Below are positions 36,648-46,385 of a DNA stretch of 64,000 bases, one piece after another. The DNA lies in assembly GCF_900009265.2 (NCBI RefSeq), contig NZ_LR735018.1, positions 318,665 to 382,664 of the forward strand, given 5' to 3'. Within the stretch, counting starts at the first letter, position 1; every line of letters starts with the position of its first letter. A program made the translations under genes and the position numbers. Below the pieces are notes generated by a model. That model made no database searches. It was not told the DNA's origin and was given only the letters and a program-made list of their open reading frames with translations. The stretch is from Planktothrix paucivesiculata PCC 9631. GTDB taxonomy: Bacteria; Cyanobacteriota; Cyanobacteriia; Cyanobacteriales; Microcoleaceae.

Positions 36648-37721
36648 ATGAATATCAATATTGGGATCTTAGCTTATAATGAAGCTGATGCTATTCCTAA
36701 AATGCTCAATTCTTTATTTGAGCAAAGTTTATTCACTCAGCCCCATCCGGATCTGAATATTGAAATTTGTGTTATTCCGAATGCCTGTACTGATCAAACA
36801 GCTAGTATTACTGCCACAACCTTAAAAAATCTAGTTAAGCCCGATCTTCACACCCATATCCAATGGCATATTTATGAAATAGAACGCCCTGGAAAATCTA
36901 ATGCTTGGAATAAATTTGTCCATGATGTTTCTAATCCCAATGCGGACTATTTATTTATGATGGATGCTGATATTATTATTCTCAATCCCCAAACCTTGAC
37001 ATCCATGATTCAACTCTTAGAAACCACTTCAGAAACCTGGATAGCCATGGATCAACCCATCAAAGATGTTAGCTTAAAAACCAATAAAAATCCATTAGAA
37101 TTTCTTTCAGAAAAGGTATCTAGTCTATCTGGAAATAAAGCAAGTGAAGGTAAACCTTCCTGGTTGTGTGGTCAACTTTACCTAGCCCGGGCTCATATTC
37201 TCCGTCGGATTTGGCTACCCACAACCCTGCCCACTCAAGATAGTTTTTTATATAGTATGATTGTCACAAATGGCTTTCAAGAAGCAGAAAATCCAGAGCG
37301 GGTAATTCAAGCCCCATCAGCTTCCCATATCTTTGAAGCCTATACCAGTATTCCCAGTTTACTCCGCCATCAAAAATGGTTAATGATCGGACAAATCGTC
37401 GGTCAATTGGTTTCTAAGTTCTTCTTAAATCATGCAGATCAAGAGGATATTGGAATAATGATTAAAAATAAAAATGCAGAAAATCCTTTGTGGCTTGATG
37501 AAATGGTGCAAACGATGATTGCTGATAAAGGGTGGTGGTTAATTCCTAATGTGATCCTCCTGCGACGGTTTGAAAGTTTAACCCATAAATCTTTTCTCAA
37601 GGCACTATTATTTTTTCCCCTAGCTTGTGTTGCTTTTGCGGTTGATTTATGGGTCGCATTTCAAGTAAATTCGGCACTTCACAACGGAGATGCCTTGGGT
37701 CATTGGAAGAAAAGTACATAG
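36648..37721 (+). CDS. GT2-like glycosyltransferase with C-terminal membrane segment
   Basis: A 357-residue protein starting MNINIGILAYNEADAIPKML. The DxD motif is in LFMMDADIII; QDSFLYSMIV is in the acceptor region. A hydrophobic stretch near the C-terminus (LLFFPLACVAFAVDLWVAF) anchors it to the membrane. The start at 36648 is set by the ribosome site AGGAAG (36635-36640), seven bases upstream; the frame extends 30 bases further without one. It is transcribed away from the DegT gene. Confidence 0.8.
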   Translation: MNINIGILAYNEADAIPKMLNSLFEQSLFTQPHPDLNIEICVIPNACTDQTASITATTLKNLVKPDLHTHIQWHIYEIERPGKSNAWNKFVHDVSNPNADYLFMMDADIIILNPQTLTSMIQLLETTSETWIAMDQPIKDVSLKTNKNPLEFLSEKVSSLSGNKASEGKPSWLCGQLYLARAHILRRIWLPTTLPTQDSFLYSMIVTNGFQEAENPERVIQAPSASHIFEAYTSIPSLLRHQKWLMIGQIVGQLVSKFFLNHADQEDIGIMIKNKNAENPLWLDEMVQTMIADKGWWLIPNVILLRRFESLTHKSFLKALLFFPLACVAFAVDLWVAFQVNSALHNGDALGHWKKST

Positions 37722-37827
37722 TAGGGAATGGGAAATTTTATCAATCTTCAATAACATTCTCCGAGGGGGGTGAGGAAACCTTACCCCGACCTTCCAACAA
37801 TTTATAAAAATGATTTAGACTGGCTAT

Positions 37828-37959
37828 ATATAGCAATCCTAAATAGGTTGTAATATTTCAAAACTGACATGAAAGAGCCAGAAGTATTATTTCTGTTCCC
37901 TGTTCCCTGTTCCCTGTTGATCAACAATTTTGAACACAAATCAAATAGGATTGCTATAT
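37828..37959. mobile_element. MITE-like element with 14-bp terminal inverted repeats
   Basis: The arms ATATAGCAATCCTA (37828-37841) and TAGGATTGCTATAT (37946-37959) are perfect inverted repeats 132 bases apart end to end. Between them lie a triple TTCCCTG heptamer repeat (37895-37915) and GTTGATCAAC. No coding capacity of its own. It ends two bases before the ATG of the GH74-like gene, so it probably supplies that gene's leader. Confidence 0.65.
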
Positions 37960-37961
37960 TG

Positions 37962-40238
37962 ATGAATATTATTAAAAATTGGCGACCCAAATATAAACAA
38001 TTAATTTTAGGCGTTATTACTTTTTTGAGTATTATTTTTATCCAAAATATTTTAACCTTTTCTGGAGAACAGCAACAATGTTCACCCGCGCCTAATTTCT
38101 CAACCTTTAAAACATCTACAGGGGAAAATTATCAATGGACTAACCTGAGAATGGGGGGAGGCGGGTTTGTGACCGGAATCGTGATTCACCCGACCCATTC
38201 TAATTTAATTTATGCGAGAACTGATGTTGGGGGTTTATATCGTTGGCAACCGGAAAAACAAACTTGGCTACAACTGATTCAATCTGATACTGTACCGAAA
38301 AAAGTACCCTTAAATATTGAAAGTGTTGCCATTGATCCTCAAAATCCTAATATTATTTATACCGCTATAGGAGCCTATACCCAATCTGAACAAAAACCCA
38401 AACCGGGTATGCTTTTAAAATCCGAAAATCAAGGACAATCTTGGAAGATTCTTAACCTAGCTTTACCCATGGGAGGGAATGAATTTTGGCGCTGGACGGG
38501 AGAACGTTTAGCAGTTGATCCGAATAACAGTAATATTGTTTATTTTGGCTCCCGTTTAAATGGACTGTGGTTGAGTCAAAATGGGGGAGAATCTTGGAAT
38601 CAAATTAACCCTAAACAAGTTCCCCTGGGTGAATCACACCCGGAAACCAATCAAAAAGCTGGGGTGAGTTTTGTGACTTTTGACCCAACATCTGAAACCC
38701 TCGGGGGAAAAACTCAAACGATTTATGTGGGAGTCTCAGGAAAAGGAATTTATTGCAGCCAAAATTCCGGTCAAACCTGGGAATTATTAAAGCATAATTT
38801 TGATGTTAAATTAGTCCCTCAACAGGGCGTGGTCAATAGTCAAGGGGAACTTATTGTCACTTTCTACCATAGTCAAAAACAACCCCAGGGCAAGGTACTT
38901 AAATATACGAATAATACCTGGGAAGATATTACTCCAGAAGCAGAAATAAACTATGCTCCCGTAGCGGTCGATCCCCAAAAACCCGATACTATTTTTGTCA
39001 GTAGTTATCCCATGACCCCCGATACCATCTATCGTTCAACTGATGGGGGAAAACAGTGGACAACCTTAAAAAATAAGTTAAATAAAATTTCTTGGTGGCC
39101 TGATTGGAGTTTTTATAATTTAATTGGGGCGATCGCCATTTCTCCGCAAAATTCCGATCAAGTTTGGTTAACCAATGGCATCGGAATTTGGAAAACAGAA
39201 GACGGATCAAAAGATCAAATTACTTGGTCAGGAATGGTCAATGGATTAGAGGAAACCGTCGCTTTTGATGCGGTGAGTCTTCCAGGAGATCATGCTGTAA
39301 TTACAGCGATCGCGGATTTTGATGGATTTCGCCATGAGTCTTTTTGTGAGATTCCCAAAACCTCCCATAGTCAAGGAGTATTCAATACCACCACCCAATT
39401 AGCCTATAGTTTTAACCATCCTAATTTTGTGGTTTCCGTAGGGGCAAATCATCACGAACCCGACAAAATCAGGGCTGGATTTTCTCAAGACTATGGAAAA
39501 ACTTGGCAGCAATTTGACTCAATTAAAAATAAAACCCATCCGGCTGAATTAGTCTTTGGCAATGTAGCTGTTTCTGCCACAAATCCCGATCATATTGTTT
39601 GGCAACCCACCAATGATCAGCCTCCTTACTACACAAAAGATCGAGGAAAAACCTGGAATAAAATTGATTTTTTTGCACAAGAAACCATCGGAGGGGGTGC
39701 TCATACCCATTTATGGAACCGACAACAAATATTAGCTGCGGACTCCGTACAAGCAGATACATTCTATCTGTATCATCACCGTCAGGGGTATTTTCTCCGC
39801 AGCCAAAATGGGGGAGAAACCTGGGAAATTGTCAATCAAAACTTACCTGGTGGTATCTGGAATGGAGCTAACCTCAAAACCGCTCCCGGAATCGCGGGGG
39901 AAGTGTGGGTGAGTCTCAACGAAAAAGGACTCTATCGCTCCAGTGACTTTGGGCAAAATTTTAGTTCCCTGGCTACGGTTGAGGAAGCCCGGGTATTAAC
40001 CTTTGGTAAAGCCGCCCCCGGCGCGAACTATCCGACCGTGTTTATTCATGGACGCATCAACGGTGAAGGCGGTATTTTCCGCTCCATTGATTTGGGTCAA
40101 AATTGGGTCAGAATTGCCGAATATCCCATGGGTTCTTTTGCTGACCCGATGGTGATTGTTGGGGATATGAATACTTTTGGCCGGGTGTTTGTGGGAACTT
40201 CGGGAAATGGATTTATTTATGGCCAACAATCACCCTAA
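37962..40238 (+). CDS. GH74-like beta-propeller glycosidase, membrane-anchored or secreted
   Basis: A 758-residue protein. The N-terminus has a signal-anchor (LILGVITFLSIIFIQNIL). The rest is a double beta-propeller with BNR/Asp-box repeats (SENQGQSWK, SQNGGESWN, STDGGKQWT, SQNGGETWE). It opens with NLRMGGGGFVTGIVIHP and YARTDVGGLYRW, the hallmark of GH74 endo-glucanases/xyloglucanases. Asp88 (ARTDVGG) and the Asp in ITAIADFDGFRHE (about 451) match the two catalytic acids of the family. Start at ATG 37962; the longer frame would begin inside the MITE-like element. Placed at the end of the polysaccharide locus, it may trim the exported polymer. That role is inference. Confidence 0.7.
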   Translation: MNIIKNWRPKYKQLILGVITFLSIIFIQNILTFSGEQQQCSPAPNFSTFKTSTGENYQWTNLRMGGGGFVTGIVIHPTHSNLIYARTDVGGLYRWQPEKQTWLQLIQSDTVPKKVPLNIESVAIDPQNPNIIYTAIGAYTQSEQKPKPGMLLKSENQGQSWKILNLALPMGGNEFWRWTGERLAVDPNNSNIVYFGSRLNGLWLSQNGGESWNQINPKQVPLGESHPETNQKAGVSFVTFDPTSETLGGKTQTIYVGVSGKGIYCSQNSGQTWELLKHNFDVKLVPQQGVVNSQGELIVTFYHSQKQPQGKVLKYTNNTWEDITPEAEINYAPVAVDPQKPDTIFVSSYPMTPDTIYRSTDGGKQWTTLKNKLNKISWWPDWSFYNLIGAIAISPQNSDQVWLTNGIGIWKTEDGSKDQITWSGMVNGLEETVAFDAVSLPGDHAVITAIADFDGFRHESFCEIPKTSHSQGVFNTTTQLAYSFNHPNFVVSVGANHHEPDKIRAGFSQDYGKTWQQFDSIKNKTHPAELVFGNVAVSATNPDHIVWQPTNDQPPYYTKDRGKTWNKIDFFAQETIGGGAHTHLWNRQQILAADSVQADTFYLYHHRQGYFLRSQNGGETWEIVNQNLPGGIWNGANLKTAPGIAGEVWVSLNEKGLYRSSDFGQNFSSLATVEEARVLTFGKAAPGANYPTVFIHGRINGEGGIFRSIDLGQNWVRIAEYPMGSFADPMVIVGDMNTFGRVFVGTSGNGFIYGQQSP

Positions 40239-40312
40239 TTTGATATTTCTGCCTTGAATAACGCACAATGACTTTATGGTGACACCGATTAAATTGTGTC
40301 AAAATCGAAGTC

Positions 40313-43300
40313 ATGCTAATCTACACGACCCCGACATTCGACGCACAAGCGAAACAGCAAGGCATCCAGAGTCAAGTGGCGGAATTACTCGTCACCCTCA
40401 AGACTCAAGGGACAGTGGCTGTGCAGGCGCTGTTTGAGTGGAACTATCCCTACTTAAAGCGACCCGTGCGGAATTTGCGTTTGCTAGGAAAAATTCTCTG
40501 GGTGAATAATGACCCGATTTTATGTTTATTGGCGGTTTTTCCCCGGGGAGGGAACGAGTATGAGGCATTTCTGAGAAATCCCGATGAATATGGAATCAAT
40601 CATCTGGATTCGTTAATTGATCCCAAAGAATTAGAAAATAGTATTAATGCTCAACGGGAAGAACAAAAATCCTTTCGCCGTCGCCCCAGTTTGCCTGAAG
40701 ATTTACGTCAAATTTGGTTAAAAGGGCCCGATTGGATTAAGAATACCACCGATGCGGTGATTTGTGAAAGTGAAATTTGGGTTACACAATTTAAACAACC
40801 CGACACTCAACTACAATGGCGAACTTATTATGATATTGTGGATAGTTTGGTGGAGAAAAAGTCAGGAATTGAAATTACACCCACTGACTTTTTAGGAATT
40901 GAAATTGCCGGACAACCGGAGCATAATCGCTATATTATTTATAGTTGGATTCTTACCTCCGACACTCCTAACCGCAGCGTTTTATTTTTACTTTCTACCT
41001 TTGATCATTATCCTAATTCCCAGGATATTCTGGAAGTGGGTCAAATCACTCGTCTGTTTAATTCCGCCTCTGGAGAAACCGAAGGGGAAGAATCCTCAGA
41101 AAACCCTAGTCAAAGTAATATTTTAGCCCAGGAATTAACCTTAGAAGATTTAGCCCGCTATACCCGACGCTCCTATCCCGATTATTTATTAGGGGATTCG
41201 GAAATTTGGTTAGAAATTGAGCAGGAATTTGGGATTAATTGGGCGTTATCGATGGAGGAAGAAAAAATTCTCCATGAATTATCTACCCCGGAAATTAGCA
41301 AGAGTTCCCTGCCAGTTTTTATTAATGGACGGGCAGGCAGTGGTAAATCAACTATGTTATTTTATCTGTTTGCCGATTATTGTTATCGCTATCAAAAATA
41401 TTATTTACAACATCGTCAAAGATTAAATCAAGTTCCCCATCCTTTATTTTTAACCTATAATGAACAATTATTAGGGAAAGCCAAAGAAGGGGTAAAAAAA
41501 CTCCTCAAAAGTCACCATAAATTTCTATTAGAAACCGACGGACAGGGAAATAAACCCTCGATTGATATTTGTTTTAAATCGTTTCAACAGTTTTTATTGA
41601 GTTTACTTCCTCCCGAAGAAAGTGACAAATTTGATCCCGATAAATATATTAGTTTCCATGATTTTAGGCAACGGTGTAGCCGTCGCTATAGTCGTTATTC
41701 CCCCGAACTTTGTTGGCATATTATTAGAACTTTTATTAAAGGTTATACCCTGAATGGACAAAATGAAGGGTATATGACCCCCGATGATTATGAAGAAATT
41801 CCCCGGCGAGAACGCAGTTTATCCTTGGATATTTTTCAAGCCATTTATAAGCAAGTTTGGCCTTGGTATTATCAATTAACCACCCGCGAAGGCTATTGGG
41901 ATGATCAAGATTTAATTAGAAAAGTCTTACAAGTCAGTGGAGATAATTTACCCGTTTATACGGCTATTTTCTGTGATGAAGCTCAGGATTTTACCAGTTT
42001 AGAACTGCGCTTAATTATGCAGTTATCAATATTTTCCCATTGTGATTTATACCCCCCGGTTTGGTGTTTACCCTTTGCCTTTGCCGGAGATCCTTTTCAG
42101 ACCTTAAACCCCACGGGATTTCGCTGGGAAAGTGTCAAGGCGACCTTTTTTGATCAAGTGATTGCCGCCCTTGACCCGACCCGACAACTTAATTTATCCA
42201 TGACGTTTTATGAGCTTGAATCTAATTATAGGTCAAGTCCTTCTATTGTCAAAGTTACGAACTTAATTCATCTATGGCGACATATTTTATTTAAAATTCA
42301 AGAGTTAAGACCCCAGGAGTCTTGGCAATCTTATATGGAGTCTCCCACGCCCCAAAAGTTTATCTTTGACAAGGATAATTTTTCCGCCGACTCCCTCAAA
42401 CAACATATTGAAAAATCCCCGATTTTTATTGTTCCCTGTGAAGCCGGAGGGGAGTTAGATTATATTCGACGAGATGAATTTTTATCGCCTTTATTTCCCG
42501 ATGCCACGGAAGAACATCCTCCTAAGAATATTTTAAGTGCAATTCAAGCAAAAGGATTAGAATTTCCCTTAGTAATTCTCTATAAATTTGGGGATCAATT
42601 TGCTAAGGAATTTAATAAAAAACCGTTAATTGATTATGTTCCAGGGACGGGGAATCATCCGTTGGAATTGGAATACTTTTTTAATAAACTTTATGTAGCT
42701 GCTAGTCGAGGAATGTCGGATTTAGTAATTATTGATACGGAAATTGGCGATCGCTGTTTATGGCAATATGCGACCGTTGAAAGATTAGTTAAAACCTCAT
42801 CATTCAACTATCATGAATATTGGTTAAATCAAGTTAACAAACCAGAGCATTGGCAAACCTATATCGGAGGAGTCCGTTGGGGGGATAATTTAGATGAATT
42901 ACAACGGGATAACCGTGCCTCCCAAGCTCAAAAATTTGAAGAAAATGGTCGAAATCAAAAAAATGCCGCCGACCTACGACGGGCAAAACAATTTTATCGA
43001 GAATTAGGGTATTTAGAAAAAGCTGATTTATGTGAAGCTTTTGCTTTGAAATTCGATAAACGGTTTCGAGAAGCGGGGCGTTTATTCCTAAAAAGAGGTC
43101 AGGAATTAGAGGCGTGGGAGTGTTTCTGGGATGGGATGTGTTGGCAAGCTTTAGCGGAATGGTATCGTCAATTTCCCCAGAAAAAAACGGTGGAACAACC
43201 GTTAGTTGAATTTATGGCTCAGACTTCAAAAACCTTACCTAATATTCGACAATTTACTCAATTTTTAGAGGAATCTTTGAGTGGTCAAATGATTAAGGAA

Positions 43301-44623
43301 AACCGCTTAGTTAAGGCTTGGAAATCGGCGATACAGGATTATGGTCGTCAAGTTAGAACATTGATGCGAGAAAAAATCCTAGAGCCGGAAGAATGGCAAC
43401 GGTTTGGAGAGGTTTTAGAGGGATTAGATGAAGCGAAATATAATGGGGTTTTGGAATTAGCTGGAGATTGTTATTATCGGGCTAAAAACTTACGTCGGGC
43501 TGTTCGATGTTGGCAGGAAAGCGGGGCAAATCACAAACGAGAATATTATCTGGCTCAAGCTGAATTATCGGGATTTCCTGAAGGTTTACCCTATTTGGAA
43601 AAAGCCGTAGATTTTGAACGGATTATTGTGGAATGGGAAAAATCTGGGAAGTCAGGAAATCAACAATGGATTAAACAGTTAGATTGTTTAGGACGGGCTT
43701 TAGAACGACAAAATCGCCTGCGAGATTGGATTAATTATTTAATTAAAATTAAACGTTGGATTGATGCGATCGCAGCGATCGAAAAATGTGGTAAACTAGA
43801 AGCAATTCTATTTAGATTTGAACTGATCAGACAAATTTCCCGTTCTAATTTAAGCCCTGAACAAGCCCGAGATTTTCGCGGTCGCTATTTAGCCTTAATT
43901 GAAAAAGCCCTATCGGTCTCCAACTGGCGACAAAAGTTAGCCGCGGTTGAGGTAGGAATTGCTTTAGAAAAAATTGGAGAATTAGTCCCTACTCTGAAAT
44001 TTTATGAACGATTTATTAGTAGTAATGAACCCGGTTTAAAACAGTTTGCTCAACAACGATGGTTAGCAACTAAACTCAAACAAAAAGAATATGCCTCAGT
44101 CGCCGAACCCATCCGGGCGCAGGAAATTCAACAGGATATTACCCGTCGGGCCAAGGATTGGAACATCGACCCCGCCACCCTCAATTCCGACCCTCCTCGG
44201 GTGGATTTAATCGAAAATCCCAAATTACTCCAGCTTTCCCCCTCTGACCCTTCCCAGGCACATCCTGACCTTGATGATGAGAGGGTTCAGGGTCTACCCC
44301 CCGGCACAAAAATCCGCCTTTTGGGGCCAGAAGCCGATGGCTTTAGCTTCCAAATTGGCCACATCCAGATCAAACGGGCCAAACGGAATAATAGTTTATG
44401 GGTACTTTTGACGGATATTTATAGTTCCAAAGCCCTACAAATTGATGTCGATGGTATACAGGGAAAAGTCAGAATTGGAGAATTAATTTTAGAAGTCGCG
44501 GACGGTCATCAACTTTCTTTTAATAGTATCACGGGAGATTATCGAGGCACGGTTTTTTATCGAGATGAAAAGCCCAGGGTAGAGTTGCATATTCGGGGAA
44601 TTTCTAGTATTATTTCCCTTTGA
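40313..44623 (+). CDS. Large UvrD/Rep-like superfamily 1 helicase with extra domains
   Basis: A 1436-residue protein. Residues 1-90 form a small domain whose pattern (MLIYTTPTFD... GKILWVNNDPILCLLAVF) recalls RelE/ParE-like folds. Residues 100-320 are unassigned. The helicase core follows: Walker A NGRAGSGKS (338-346), Walker B FCDEAQDF (553-560), motif III AGDPFQTLNP (591-600), ESNYRSSPSI, AIQAKGLEFPLVI and YVAASRG near residue 790. Residues 870-1290 are helical, TPR-like (for example YLEKADLCEAFALKF). A beta-rich domain ends the chain. Such helicases translocate on nucleic acid with ATP; the overall plan resembles TRANK1/UvrD-like giants. The gene stands alone. Function unknown; a defence role is possible. 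Confidence 0.75.
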   Translation: MLIYTTPTFDAQAKQQGIQSQVAELLVTLKTQGTVAVQALFEWNYPYLKRPVRNLRLLGKILWVNNDPILCLLAVFPRGGNEYEAFLRNPDEYGINHLDSLIDPKELENSINAQREEQKSFRRRPSLPEDLRQIWLKGPDWIKNTTDAVICESEIWVTQFKQPDTQLQWRTYYDIVDSLVEKKSGIEITPTDFLGIEIAGQPEHNRYIIYSWILTSDTPNRSVLFLLSTFDHYPNSQDILEVGQITRLFNSASGETEGEESSENPSQSNILAQELTLEDLARYTRRSYPDYLLGDSEIWLEIEQEFGINWALSMEEEKILHELSTPEISKSSLPVFINGRAGSGKSTMLFYLFADYCYRYQKYYLQHRQRLNQVPHPLFLTYNEQLLGKAKEGVKKLLKSHHKFLLETDGQGNKPSIDICFKSFQQFLLSLLPPEESDKFDPDKYISFHDFRQRCSRRYSRYSPELCWHIIRTFIKGYTLNGQNEGYMTPDDYEEIPRRERSLSLDIFQAIYKQVWPWYYQLTTREGYWDDQDLIRKVLQVSGDNLPVYTAIFCDEAQDFTSLELRLIMQLSIFSHCDLYPPVWCLPFAFAGDPFQTLNPTGFRWESVKATFFDQVIAALDPTRQLNLSMTFYELESNYRSSPSIVKVTNLIHLWRHILFKIQELRPQESWQSYMESPTPQKFIFDKDNFSADSLKQHIEKSPIFIVPCEAGGELDYIRRDEFLSPLFPDATEEHPPKNILSAIQAKGLEFPLVILYKFGDQFAKEFNKKPLIDYVPGTGNHPLELEYFFNKLYVAASRGMSDLVIIDTEIGDRCLWQYATVERLVKTSSFNYHEYWLNQVNKPEHWQTYIGGVRWGDNLDELQRDNRASQAQKFEENGRNQKNAADLRRAKQFYRELGYLEKADLCEAFALKFDKRFREAGRLFLKRGQELEAWECFWDGMCWQALAEWYRQFPQKKTVEQPLVEFMAQTSKTLPNIRQFTQFLEESLSGQMIKENRLVKAWKSAIQDYGRQVRTLMREKILEPEEWQRFGEVLEGLDEAKYNGVLELAGDCYYRAKNLRRAVRCWQESGANHKREYYLAQAELSGFPEGLPYLEKAVDFERIIVEWEKSGKSGNQQWIKQLDCLGRALERQNRLRDWINYLIKIKRWIDAIAAIEKCGKLEAILFRFELIRQISRSNLSPEQARDFRGRYLALIEKALSVSNWRQKLAAVEVGIALEKIGELVPTLKFYERFISSNEPGLKQFAQQRWLATKLKQKEYASVAEPIRAQEIQQDITRRAKDWNIDPATLNSDPPRVDLIENPKLLQLSPSDPSQAHPDLDDERVQGLPPGTKIRLLGPEADGFSFQIGHIQIKRAKRNNSLWVLLTDIYSSKALQIDVDGIQGKVRIGELILEVADGHQLSFNSITGDYRGTVFYRDEKPRVELHIRGISSIISL

Positions 44624-44624
44624 A

Positions 44625-44710
44625 TCAGTCATCAGTTTAATCAGTTATCAGTTATCAGTCATCAGTTATCAGTGTAAGAATGATCAGTTTAATCAGTCAT
44701 CAGTTATCCG
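44625..44710. repeat. Heptamer tandem repeat (TCAGTTA type)
   Basis: Imperfect units of TCAGTTA/TCAGTCA begin two bases after the helicase stop. They belong to the short tandem heptamer class seen elsewhere in this window. Confidence 0.85.
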
Positions 44711-44824
44711 TTTTAGAGGGAGGTTGATTTGTGATTTAGGTGATTAATAAAGATATGATAGAGTCCTGAAGGGCTCACTACGATTCAAATTAAATCTACC
44801 ATCAGGAACATTAGGTACATTTTT

Positions 44825-45187
44825 ATGTCAGAACAATTGTTTACACAACCGATTTCAGAAATTAGCGTTCAAGAGTTAGAAAAGTTACTTAAAACGGTTC
44901 CCAAAACCGACTTTCAGTTAATTGATGTGCGGGAACCTCAAGAAATTGAAATGGCAAAAATAGAGGGATTTGTTAACTATCCTTTAAGTCAATATAGTGA
45001 ATGGTCAGACAAAATTTTAGTTGAACTAGACCCGCACCAAGAAACATTAATTCTGTGTCATCATGGCATGAGATCTGCCCAAATGTGTCAATGGTTGATT
45101 CAGCAAGGTTTTACCCAGGTAAAAAATATTAATGGGGGGATTGATGCTTACTCCATTTTGGTTAATCCCCGGATTCCCCGATATTAA
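44825..45187 (+). CDS. Rhodanese-like sulfurtransferase domain protein
   Basis: A 120-residue single rhodanese domain. The conserved FQLIDVREPQEIEMAKIEG block and the active-site loop LCHHGMRSAQM with the catalytic cysteine (about residue 77) are present, and the INGGIDAYS end is typical. It could transfer sulfur as a persulfide. The gene lies 26 bases before the desaturase gene, suggesting co-transcription. Confidence 0.9.
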   Translation: MSEQLFTQPISEISVQELEKLLKTVPKTDFQLIDVREPQEIEMAKIEGFVNYPLSQYSEWSDKILVELDPHQETLILCHHGMRSAQMCQWLIQQGFTQVKNINGGIDAYSILVNPRIPRY

Positions 45188-45213
45188 AAAACATCCCTTT
45201 TATTTCAATAATA

Positions 45214-46359
45214 ATGATAGAAACCACCGTTAAAACAATTCAAAAGTCAGATTTTGTCCTTTCTCCCTACATGAAAAGTAATAATTTATGGGGAACTTAT
45301 CAAATCTTAAATACCGTTATTCCCTATCTGCTTTTATGGATTTTAGCCGTTAAAGCTGCTACTATTTCTCTGTGGTTGCTACCACCGATTATGGTGTTAA
45401 TGACCCTATTTTCAGTCCGTTGTTTTTCCTTAATGCACGATTGCGGACATTACTCCCTATTTAGTTCAAAAAAGGCGAATCGAGTCGTGGGTTTTATCCT
45501 GGGGGTCATCAACGCCATCCCCCAATATCCCTGGTCAAGAGGACACGCTTATCATCACAAAACCAATGGGGACTGGGAACGTTATCGTGGCCCCTCGGCT
45601 GTAATTTCCACGGAGGAATTTGCTAAACTGAGTCCATCGGCTCAAGGGTGGTATGAATTTCTCCGACATCCATTAATGATTTTTCCGGGCGGGTTTTTCT
45701 ACCTCGCCATTAAACCTAGACTAGCATTAATCCTGGGAATTTATGGTTGTTTTATTCATGTTTTAACTTCCTTAAAACAAGATCCAAATATTAGTTTTAG
45801 GGAGCGTTTCTCATCCTATCAATCCAGAAATTGGTATACCACTGGTGAATTTTGGGATCTGCTTTTTAACAATATTTGTGTAGTTGGCGGCTGGATTATT
45901 CTCAGTCATTATCTAGGATGGGGGTTTTTCTGGACGGTGTATTCCATCACCCTAACCTGTTCAGCAGCACTGTTTATTTGTGTGTTTTTTGTACAACATA
46001 ACTTTGAGGGTTCCTACGCCCACAAAACCGAAGGTTGGGACTATCTGCGAGGGGCAATTGAGGGGAGTAGTTACTTGGAATTACCTCGGATTTTAAAGTG
46101 GTTTTCCGCCGATATTGGCTATCATAATATTCACCATCTTTGTGAAAGAATCCCCAACTATAACCTCGAAGCTTGTCACAATCAGAATATACATTTACTC
46201 GCTGGGGTCAAAACCCTGAGAATTTCAGATATTCCTGATTGTTTTAAGTTTATTCTCTGGGATTCTGCTGCTAACCGTCTAGTCTCAATCCGCTCATTTC
46301 GTCAAGCTGCTGCTTTAAATTCTCTAAACAAAATGGCAGCAGTGATTAAGTCAGTTTAA
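45214..46359 (+). CDS. Membrane fatty-acid desaturase-family protein
   Basis: A 381-residue di-iron membrane enzyme. The three histidine boxes are HDCGH (in [12 protein letters not shown]), HAYHH (in [16 protein letters not shown]) and HNIHH (in [13 protein letters not shown]). Four or more hydrophobic segments separate them. The first box resembles acyl-lipid delta-12/omega-3 desaturases. The exact substrate and double-bond position cannot be read, and a lipid hydroxylase is another possibility. It is followed 26 bases on by fbp, with rhodanese upstream. Confidence 0.8.
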   Translation: MIETTVKTIQKSDFVLSPYMKSNNLWGTYQILNTVIPYLLLWILAVKAATISLWLLPPIMVLMTLFSVRCFSLMHDCGHYSLFSSKKANRVVGFILGVINAIPQYPWSRGHAYHHKTNGDWERYRGPSAVISTEEFAKLSPSAQGWYEFLRHPLMIFPGGFFYLAIKPRLALILGIYGCFIHVLTSLKQDPNISFRERFSSYQSRNWYTTGEFWDLLFNNICVVGGWIILSHYLGWGFFWTVYSITLTCSAALFICVFFVQHNFEGSYAHKTEGWDYLRGAIEGSSYLELPRILKWFSADIGYHNIHHLCERIPNYNLEACHNQNIHLLAGVKTLRISDIPDCFKFILWDSAANRLVSIRSFRQAAALNSLNKMAAVIKSV

Positions 46360-46385
46360 ACCCCCTAACATGGAGACCCTTGATT

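Noticed and set aside
37869..37961. Longer N-terminus for the GH74-like protein
   Set aside because: The extra codons lie inside the MITE-like element and heptamer repeats; the signal-anchor begins only after ATG 37962.
44640..44710. Possible CRISPR array
   Set aside because: The repeats are 7-bp units directly abutting each other without spacers.
44760..44785. Hairpin GAGTCC-TGAA-GGGCTC before the rhodanese gene
   Set aside because: Only six pairs and no T run or conserved context; not enough to call a terminator or riboswitch.
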